A stretch of 37,481 nucleotides of DNA from a virus. Positions 22,471 to 27,124 of this stretch are shown here, piece after piece (the stretch's first letter is position 1; the number at the start of each line of letters is the position of its first letter). A program made the position numbers and the translations under genes. The stretch lies in IMG/VR virus record IMGVR_UViG_3300045776_000066, positions 1-37,481 of that record; one strand, given 5' to 3'. The notes under the pieces are model-generated. The model had not been told where the DNA came from, searched no databases, and saw only the letters and a program-made list of their open reading frames with translations.

Positions 22471-22658
22471 GTGAGGTATGGTTCTGCGAGCACGCGGCGT
22501 GCCGCGCGGATCGGGCGATGGAGTTGGCACTGACGGCAGAGATTACCGGAGATGCGAGGTACGTCTCTTGGGCAATGGATGCACATACCTCTAAAGTCCC
22601 GTGCCGGATGGTTAAAATTTCTGAACTTCGAGGATTGAGTCATGAAAAAGCATTGTGA
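22467..22658 (+). CDS. Small Cys-containing hypothetical protein
   Basis: This is a 63-residue protein, with a GTG at 22467 overlapping the previous stop (GTGA). It has scattered Cys residues (WFCEHAACRADR, KVPCRM) and helical segments. No family is recognised. It overlaps the next gene by 17 bases. Confidence 0.5.
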   Translation: MSEVWFCEHAACRADRAMELALTAEITGDARYVSWAMDAHTSKVPCRMVKISELRGLSHEKAL

Positions 22659-22779
22659 GGATTTCGATAGGTACATGCGTTTGACCGCTTTAGCGATGAT
22701 CGGCGTGGTGGTGAGTCTGGTTGGTTTATCAGGGCTGTTGCTTGCTCCGGCTTCGTTTTTCGTGGAGCTCGCCAAATGA
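22642..22779 (+). CDS. Small single-helix membrane protein
   Basis: This is a 45-residue protein with ATG at 22642 and AGGA about eight bases upstream. Residues about 12-40 form one hydrophobic segment (LTALAMIGVVVSLVGLSGLL), with a short charged N-terminus suggesting N-in orientation. The stop overlaps the next ATG (ATGA). The function is unknown; early membrane proteins can act in superinfection exclusion. Confidence 0.6.
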   Translation: MKKHCEDFDRYMRLTALAMIGVVVSLVGLSGLLLAPASFFVELAK

Positions 22780-23009
22780 GCGCCGCCTGGTACACGGTGA
22801 CCGTCACCAAGGCGGATAAGTCCGTCATCAAGCAAAGCTGGTGGCCGAGCATCATGGCCGCGCGCAGGAGCGCTTACGAAGCGCTCTGTGATGAGCTGCA
22901 TGGCATCGGCTCTGGTGCGACAGTTTCGGATGAGTCGGGCACTGTCTTGTGGTGGGCGAATGTTGAACCGCAAGGATTGAATGTTTGCGGACAGCGGGGG
23001 CACGCATGA
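22776..23009 (+). CDS. Hypothetical early protein
   Basis: This is a 77-residue protein with ATG at 22776 overlapping the previous stop. It has a beta-alpha-beta look: AWYTVTVTKADKSVIKQSWW, a central helix AARRSAYEALCDEL, then GATVSDESGTVLWWANV. This resembles small phage proteins of unknown function. It ends with a short Cys/His tail. Confidence 0.55.
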   Translation: MSAAWYTVTVTKADKSVIKQSWWPSIMAARRSAYEALCDELHGIGSGATVSDESGTVLWWANVEPQGLNVCGQRGHA

Positions 23010-23200
23010 GCTTTCCCGATTTTGAACTCATGAGCGGGCTTGAGATAGCCGCCTGGTGCGCGGCCAACGGTAGAAGCGTACACATTGAGGCAGAACTCGC
23101 CCCTGATGGCGGCGTATTGGCCCGCATCTACGCGCGCCGCGAGCCTGACTATGAGTTGGATTCGATCGACATTCCCGCTTTACTGAGGACGCAAATATGA
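23006..23200 (+). CDS. Hypothetical acidic early protein
   Basis: This is a 64-residue acidic protein. The ATG at 23006 overlaps the preceding stop (ATGA) and its own stop overlaps the next ATG. The pattern FELMSGLEIAAWCAANGRSV then ELAPDGGVLARIYARR suggests a helix plus hairpin. No family is recognised. Confidence 0.55.
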   Translation: MSFPDFELMSGLEIAAWCAANGRSVHIEAELAPDGGVLARIYARREPDYELDSIDIPALLRTQI

Positions 23201-23475
23201 ACGAAATTCAATGGCGAAACATTCAACTGCGCGCGGCTTGGATGCTGCGCTGGCAGCATTATTTCCACACCGAGATGGCGCAGGGAGACTACGTGAGCCC
23301 TGAGCGGCGGGCAGCGCTTACCGAGTGGTACGAAGATCGCTTGGATTCGGCTCGTCTTTGGCTGATGGAGCGGTGTCGAGAGAAGCTCGAAGCGGCAATC
23401 GCGGCGGAAGAAAACGCGGGCAAAATCGTTGATTTTATGGCGCGGCGCGCAGGAGCTTACCGTGCGCACCAGTGA
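23197..23475 (+). CDS. Helical hypothetical early protein
   Basis: This is a 92-residue helical protein, Trp- and Arg-rich (WRNIQLRAAWMLRWQHYF, RRAALTEWYEDRLDSARLWLMERCREKLEAA). The ATG at 23197 overlaps the previous stop (ATGA). It overlaps the SSB-like gene by 14 bases. It could bind nucleic acid or another early protein; no family is recognised. Confidence 0.55.
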   Translation: MNEIQWRNIQLRAAWMLRWQHYFHTEMAQGDYVSPERRAALTEWYEDRLDSARLWLMERCREKLEAAIAAEENAGKIVDFMARRAGAYRAHQ

Positions 23476-24121
23476 CATGGTCAAATCGAAGTTTTGGCGC
23501 GCTGCGGACCTGCGCGGCCAGCCGCCCGTGCGGTTGACGATCGCCGACGTCACGGAGGAGCTAGTGGGCCGCGGCTCTCGTCAAGACTTAAAGTGCTTTC
23601 TCTGGTTTTCCGATCACGCCAAGGGCCTGCAGTTGAACAAAAGCCGGGTGGCTGTGTTGGAATTGGCCTATGGGCCCGATTCTGACTTGTGGATGGGCAA
23701 GCGGGTGCGGCTGTCTTTTGATCCGACCGTGGTGTTCGGCGGCCAAGCGGTTGGCGGGGTGAAGCTCGAGACACCGCCCGGGATCATCTACACGCCGAAC
23801 CCTGAGATACATACGGGCTGGGGTGAAGCGCCGCCTGGCAGGCCGCCAGCGCCAGTATGGGACGAAAACCGTCAGATGTGGATAACTCCCCAAGCCCCGC
23901 CCCCGAACGCCGCTCCTTCGCGTCCTCCGGCGCCCGTATGGGATGAGGCAAGCCAATCTTGGCTCACTCCCGGACAACCGAAGCCTTCAGGACCGCCGCA
24001 AACCATCTCACAGCGGGTCAACGCGCAGCATCCGGAAGGGCAAAGCTTTGATCCCAAGACGGGTGAGATTTTGCAAGCAGGCGATGATCCGGAATTCGGG
24101 CATCCGGAGATACCCTTTTGA
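23462..24121 (+). CDS. Candidate SSB-like protein with IPF C-terminal tip
   Basis: This is a 219-residue protein starting at a GTG (23462) with AGGAG eight bases upstream. Residues about 7-107 form a compact beta-rich domain (PPVRLTIADVTEE, KCFLWFSDHAKGLQLNKSRVAVLELAYG, WMGKRVRLSFDPTVVFGGQAVGGVKL), a pattern I recall from phage proteins among recombination genes. A Pro-rich linker carries two copies of RPPAPVWDE-x-x-Q-x-W (127-140 and 154-167). The acidic end GDDPEFGHPEIPF matches the form of bacterial SSB tips (DDDIPF). A single-stranded DNA-binding role with partner recruitment through the tip is inferred. Confidence 0.6.
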   Translation: MRTSDMVKSKFWRAADLRGQPPVRLTIADVTEELVGRGSRQDLKCFLWFSDHAKGLQLNKSRVAVLELAYGPDSDLWMGKRVRLSFDPTVVFGGQAVGGVKLETPPGIIYTPNPEIHTGWGEAPPGRPPAPVWDENRQMWITPQAPPPNAAPSRPPAPVWDEASQSWLTPGQPKPSGPPQTISQRVNAQHPEGQSFDPKTGEILQAGDDPEFGHPEIPF

Positions 24122-24381
24122 GCCATCACAAGAACGGCGCCGGCCGGTGGCATCGGTGCTTGGCTCACCCTCAATGCAGCAAAGTGGTCAAATACCAGTT
24201 GTGGGCGTGCAAACGCCATCGAGCCATTTTGCGGGAAGCCACCGGCTCTGACGAGCTGCATAATCTGCTAGCGTACCGCTGGATGGATCGCATCGCGCAC
24301 CCGGATGAGTATTTCAGCGCCCAGCGCCGCGCCGTGCTGATATTTGAGGCGCTGGAATCCAACGCAGGACCGGGGAGGTGA
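24118..24381 (+). CDS. Small zinc-finger-like phage protein
   Basis: This is an 87-residue protein. The start is a TTG at 24118 overlapping the previous stop (TTGA), with GGAG eight bases upstream. RWHRCLAHPQCSKVVKYQLWACKRHRAIL has the C-x5-C...C-x2-H spacing and WAC(K/R)xH signature of a common phage zinc protein found near replication genes. A helical C-terminus follows. The precise function of the family is unknown. Confidence 0.6.
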   Translation: MSHHKNGAGRWHRCLAHPQCSKVVKYQLWACKRHRAILREATGSDELHNLLAYRWMDRIAHPDEYFSAQRRAVLIFEALESNAGPGR

Positions 24382-24383
24382 GC

Positions 24384-24608
24384 ATGAGTGATCTTAGCGT
24401 TGGCACGCACTGGAATGATTGTTGGAAAGAACGCGCCCATCACGGCTGCGCAGTGGCCCGCATCGCGCAGTTAGAGTCCGACGACGTGGAATCAGCTAGA
24501 GAAATTGACGCTTATCGTATGGCTATCGATTTTTATCTAGCCCGCATCGCTGCCCTCGAAGCGCAGCTTGCCGAGCGCGAGCGGTACACGTTCCAGGTGC
24601 GCCCGTGA
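24384..24608 (+). CDS. Short coiled-coil early protein
   Basis: This is a 74-residue protein with ATG at 24384 and GGGAGG six bases upstream; a GTG at 24378 overlaps the preceding stop and is an alternative. After a His/Cys-containing N-terminus, residues 25-68 are a coiled coil (VARIAQLESDDVESAREIDAYRM, RIAALEAQLAERERY). The function is unknown. Confidence 0.55.
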   Translation: MSDLSVGTHWNDCWKERAHHGCAVARIAQLESDDVESAREIDAYRMAIDFYLARIAALEAQLAERERYTFQVRP

Positions 24609-24862
24609 GCGCGTACGACCGCAGCCTCGACTGGCTGTTCTGGATCGAGGAATGTGTTCGGCACCTGGAGCGCACCGGCGACACTCAGCTAGCCACGGAG
24701 GTGCGCAACGAGTACGAAATCATGAGAAGCATGCTTCGGCGCAACGCGCAGCTTGAGGCAGCTCTAGATGCAGAAAAAGCGATCCACACGGTATGGCTTG
24801 CACGCTTTGGCGAGCTTGCTATTGCTCCGCATTGCCCGACATGCTTGTGCTCGCATGGCTGA
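24605..24862 (+). CDS. Hypothetical helical early protein
   Basis: This is an 85-residue protein starting at a GTG at 24605 that overlaps the previous stop (GTGA). It is mostly helical (DRSLDWLFWIEECVRHLERTG, ATEVRNEYEIMRSMLRRNAQLEAAL) and ends in a His/Cys cluster (HCPTCLCSHG) that may bind metal. It is the last intact gene of the right operon. Confidence 0.55.
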   Translation: MSAYDRSLDWLFWIEECVRHLERTGDTQLATEVRNEYEIMRSMLRRNAQLEAALDAEKAIHTVWLARFGELAIAPHCPTCLCSHG

Positions 24863-24971
24863 CTGGTTGAACCGGACCAGCGTAGGAGACTGCCGCGCCC
24901 TGTTGCCTGCCATGCTGGTCAGTCCTTCGGTATCAAGCCTTTCCATAGCCGGTGAATGCCAGTTTCCGTGA
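24855..24971 (+). pseudogene. Possible 5' remnant of a DNA methyltransferase
   Basis: The ATG at 24855 overlaps the previous stop by eight bases and opens a 38-residue frame. Its first 21 residues, MADWLNRTSVGDCRALLPAML, look like the start of N6-adenine/N4-cytosine DNA methyltransferases, which begin with a short strand and VGDC-x-x-LLP before the catalytic domain. The frame then runs antisense through the end of the opposing gene and stops. If correct, the rest of the enzyme has been deleted at the junction of the early and late regions. Confidence 0.4.
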
Positions 24972-25104
24972 TATTGCTGGTATCCACCTCTTCAACCTCT
25001 ATGCCGTCGACTTTCGGCGCGTCCGGTTGATTATCAAAATGCGGTGGCGTGAACGGCTGGATCTTAGGCTCAGGCGTCTTTTTGCTCCACGGCCAGCGGA
25101 TCAT
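24919..25104 (-). CDS. Small acidic hypothetical protein, end of late operon
   Basis: This is a 61-residue protein. The ATG at 25104 overlaps the preceding stop (ATGA). A basic N-terminus with Trp residues (MIRWPWSKK) is followed by a Pro-rich segment and an acidic stretch (VDGIEVEEVDTSNI). It could be a membrane-associated peptide. It is the last minus-strand gene before the convergent boundary. Confidence 0.55.
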   Translation of the reverse strand: MIRWPWSKKTPEPKIQPFTPPHFDNQPDAPKVDGIEVEEVDTSNITETGIHRLWKGLIPKD

Positions 25105-25274
25105 GGGTAGGGCGCCTCAGTCCGCTCACAGGCCATTTTGGGGACTTGTGGATGCACTCGAGCGTCAAGCTTGACGCACAAGCCACCTAAAACGATCCCA
25201 AGCATCAAGCCTGCGAAAAAGATCATGGGTACATCCCACGGAAATGACCTCGCTTTGCCTATTTTGCCAAACAT
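25101..25274 (-). CDS. Small single-helix membrane protein in lysis region
   Basis: This is a 57-residue protein with ATG at 25274, inside the 3' end of the spanin gene, and its stop overlaps the next start. After KIGKARSFPWDV comes one hydrophobic segment, PMIFFAGLMLGIVLGGLCV, then a charged tail. Size and place suggest a lysis accessory such as an antiholin, but that is only positional. Confidence 0.6.
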   Translation of the reverse strand: MFGKIGKARSFPWDVPMIFFAGLMLGIVLGGLCVKLDARVHPQVPKMACERTEAPYP

Positions 25275-25693
25275 ACGCGCGTGATGTAGTCCTGCAGGCC
25301 CCTCACTTGGGCGTCGCAGCGGTGGGCGCCGAGCACGAGATAGGATCCGATGTCAGGACCAGGCAGCGGATCAGATCCTCGGTTGCCGGCGGTTGCATGA
25401 GCGGCGCCGGCGGCGGCGGGGGCTTTAAGCACAGGTCCGGCCTCGGGGTACTTGCACAAGCGGACAACAGGAGCGGGCACAGGATCAATCCTCGATTGCG
25501 CATACGCACTCCGTTCTATCTCGATTTCCTTGAGGTCATCCTGCCGTTTGGCATCATTCTGCGCCTGCTGCTTGACCGCCGCCTTGGCGTCGTTCAATTT
25601 CACCGATTGGCCGCCCTGATGATAACCCAACAGGAACGCTCCCAAAATCACGATGACGCCCACTATGTATTTGATATACGGAAGAATCATCAT
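25259..25693 (-). CDS. Rz: Rz-like inner-membrane spanin
   Basis: This is a 144-residue protein with an N-terminal anchor (YIKYIVGVIVILGAFLLGY, about residues 6-24). A periplasmic helical region follows (VKLNDAKAAVKQQAQNDAKRQDDLKEIEIE), then a Pro/Ala-rich part. This is the i-spanin layout. It pairs with the nested Rz1 lipoprotein in another frame to fuse inner and outer membranes at the end of lysis. The ATG overlaps the upstream stop (ATGA). A Cys-containing C-terminus (HRCDAQVRGLQDYITRVC) is typical of Rz. Confidence 0.8.
   Translation of the reverse strand: MMILPYIKYIVGVIVILGAFLLGYHQGGQSVKLNDAKAAVKQQAQNDAKRQDDLKEIEIERSAYAQSRIDPVPAPVVRLCKYPEAGPVLKAPAAAGAAHATAGNRGSDPLPGPDIGSYLVLGAHRCDAQVRGLQDYITRVCLAK
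25303..25503 (-). CDS. Rz1: Rz1-like outer-membrane spanin lipoprotein, nested in Rz
   Basis: This is a 66-residue protein encoded entirely within the Rz gene in another frame. The ATG at 25503 has GGAG five bases upstream. A signal peptide (MRNRGLILCPLLLSAC) ends in the lipobox LSAC with the lipidated Cys at 16. The mature part is Pro-rich (CLKPPPPPAPLMQPP), as in Rz1. This confirms lysis of a Gram-negative envelope. Confidence 0.82.
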   Translation of the reverse strand: MRNRGLILCPLLLSACASTPRPDLCLKPPPPPAPLMQPPATEDLIRCLVLTSDPISCSAPTAATPK

Positions 25694-25977
25694 TCGATGT
25701 TCATCCCAAAAAAACGGCCAAGTTTTTTCACTACCGAGACCATTTGATCGACCCGGTTTTTGGTCACCGTGGTGTCCTGCTTGACCGAGTCGAACACCGC
25801 CGATATGTGCTGGCGGGTCGCTTCCTGCTCAGTCTCGACGGTGCGCTTCAAAGACTCCCCGCCATCCGGCAGGTTGTTCAATTTCCGGTCATGGCGGATC
25901 GCCAAAATGACAAGAACAATAACTCCCAAGAACGTGAGCGCCGCCAATTGCAGCGCGATCTGTTCCTTGGATTCCAT
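25690..25977 (-). CDS. Membrane protein with coiled-coil tail
   Basis: This is a 95-residue protein with ATG at 25977, four bases after the preceding stop. One transmembrane segment (LAALTFLGVIVLVILAI, residues 11-27) precedes a long polar helix (RTVETEQEATRQHISAVFDSVKQDTTVTKNRVDQMVSVVKK). It could be a holin-regulator or a minor envelope protein. Its stop overlaps the spanin start. Confidence 0.6.
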   Translation of the reverse strand: MESKEQIALQLAALTFLGVIVLVILAIRHDRKLNNLPDGGESLKRTVETEQEATRQHISAVFDSVKQDTTVTKNRVDQMVSVVKKLGRFFGMNIE

Positions 25978-25981
25978 GGGC

Positions 25982-26266
25982 TTACCCTCGCCCGTGAACC
26001 AATAGAGCGACGATCACTCCGGCTATAACTTCCATTAGACATGCTACCACCACCCCGCGAACGAGCCAAACCAGCCCATCGACTCGCTCGCTTAGGACTT
26101 TGAGCTCCGTCAGTGCGTCCCGCTGCTTTTCCAATTGTTCCGCCATGCGGTCGACATCTTCGGACAGCGCGTCTCGTTTCGAGTCGGAAGCTTCGCGGCG
26201 AATAAGCGCGTGCAAGTCGCGCACGGTCTCGGAGTATTGTTGCGGGGGGTTTCTGCGGTCTTTCAC
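25982..26266 (-). CDS. Coiled-coil protein with C-terminal membrane helix
   Basis: This is a 94-residue protein. The GTG at 26266 overlaps the preceding stop (GTGA), so I preferred it over a longer frame to 26464 that runs through the neighbouring gene. Residues 10-65 are helical (REASDSKRDALSEDVDRMAEQLEKQRDALTELKVLSERV) and residues 69-90 form a membrane segment (LVWLVRGVVVACLMEVIAGVIVALL). This topology is common in small phage lysis-cassette proteins, and a holin or antiholin role is possible. Confidence 0.6.
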   Translation of the reverse strand: MKDRRNPPQQYSETVRDLHALIRREASDSKRDALSEDVDRMAEQLEKQRDALTELKVLSERVDGLVWLVRGVVVACLMEVIAGVIVALLVHGRG

Positions 26267-26517
26267 AATTCCCCCTGATGCCGATCGTTGTAATGCCCAA
26301 TAAGGGCTACCGCGGTAGAAAGCAGCAACATGGGCAAATGCTGGCCGCCTAAAATGCCGACCTGAATCGTCGACCCAAGGATGCCGATATATCCGGTAAC
26401 CTTGGTGCGATTGCGCCACGCAATAGTCGCCAACGACTTCAGGACCTTGGTTGCCGTCAGCCATAGCGAACGAGCTCTGCTAGTCGGTGCGCTCTCGGTC
26501 CCACTTGACTCGCCCAT
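26263..26517 (-). CDS. Putative holin-like membrane protein
   Basis: This is an 84-residue protein. The ATG at 26517 has GGAG 11 bases upstream and overlaps the lysozyme gene by 61 bases. The basic WRNRTKVTGYIGILGSTIQVGILGG and LPMLLLSTAVALIGHYNDRH give one or two short hydrophobic segments with a charged C-terminus. This is holin-like in size, and it sits directly after the lysozyme, which itself has no export signal and needs a holin. Which of the small membrane proteins is the holin cannot be decided from sequence. Confidence 0.55.
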   Translation of the reverse strand: MGESSGTESAPTSRARSLWLTATKVLKSLATIAWRNRTKVTGYIGILGSTIQVGILGGQHLPMLLLSTAVALIGHYNDRHQGEL

Positions 26518-26924
26518 GGCTGCGTGGTCTCCAGATTGCTGGCCGCTTGGTCCCACTGCTGTGCTTGCATCTGCGCAAGAAAGTGCGGCCAACGGCTCAA
26601 GAAGCGCAAAGGATTCCCCAACCCCACATTGAAATACAGGGAATAGATCACTGTCTGACGGCCGGCTGTCAGAGTTGTGACCCAAGGCAAATGCGGCGAC
26701 AAATCTGCCGCACATTGGTCACAATCGGCATCCAGCATGTTTTGCGATTCGGCTCGCGAAATGCCGCGGCCTGACAAGTTTCGCCCCACACCGATCGACG
26801 GATTGCCTTTGACTACGCTACCGGGTCCTATCGGCAGTCCGGTCGCATCGTCATAGACCTTTAAACGTTCGCCTTCATCGCCGCGCAGCTCCAGTTCAAG
26901 CTTTGCGCGGGTTGCCGGGTCCAC
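26457..26924 (-). CDS. GH24 phage lysozyme (endolysin)
   Basis: This is a 155-residue muramidase of the T4-lysozyme family, cutting peptidoglycan in the periplasm. GDEGERLKVYDDATGLP aligns with the catalytic Glu (E17) and Asp (D26). The third triad position, Thr in most members, is Ser43 in PSIGVGRNLSGRGIS. The C-terminal domain has LYFNVGLGNPLRFL and WASQVGPRAHRLAELV as in related phage lysozymes. There is no signal or SAR sequence, so release needs a holin. The start is a GTG at 26924. Confidence 0.85.
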   Translation of the reverse strand: MDPATRAKLELELRGDEGERLKVYDDATGLPIGPGSVVKGNPSIGVGRNLSGRGISRAESQNMLDADCDQCAADLSPHLPWVTTLTAGRQTVIYSLYFNVGLGNPLRFLSRWPHFLAQMQAQQWDQAASNLETTQPWASQVGPRAHRLAELVRYG

Positions 26925-26928
26925 CGCT

Positions 26929-27114
26929 TTAGAGCTTCTTCTCGACCGCCGCGGCCTCTGACTTCAAGTCAGCCGCCGCCGTCTCGACCGTACTCTGCAG
27001 GGTTTTTACGTCTGCACTCACCGACGCGCCGAAGGTTTTTCCCAAATAATAGCCCAAAGCGGTGCCCGTTCCGCCCGTGATGAGCGCCAATTCGACCGCG
27101 TGCATAAAGCCCAT
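26929..27114 (-). CDS. Small membrane protein upstream of lysozyme
   Basis: This is a 61-residue protein with a Gly-rich hydrophobic N-terminal half (VELALITGGTGTALGYYLG) and an amphipathic Ala/Glu/Lys helix (VKTLQSTVETAAADLKSEAAAVEKKL). It begins 10 bases after the tailspike gene and ends four bases before the lysozyme GTG, so a holin or lysis-timing role is possible. Confidence 0.6.
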   Translation of the reverse strand: MGFMHAVELALITGGTGTALGYYLGKTFGASVSADVKTLQSTVETAAADLKSEAAAVEKKL

Positions 27115-27124
27115 TTGAACCTCC

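Noticed and set aside
24863-24918. Bidirectional terminator between converging operons
   Set aside because: Only a 5-bp CTGGT/ACCAG stem is present, without T runs on either strand.
25982-26464. 160-residue form of the coiled-coil membrane protein starting at 26464
   Set aside because: Its first 66 residues run through the neighbouring holin-like gene, and a GTGA-coupled start at 26266 fits the genome pattern better.
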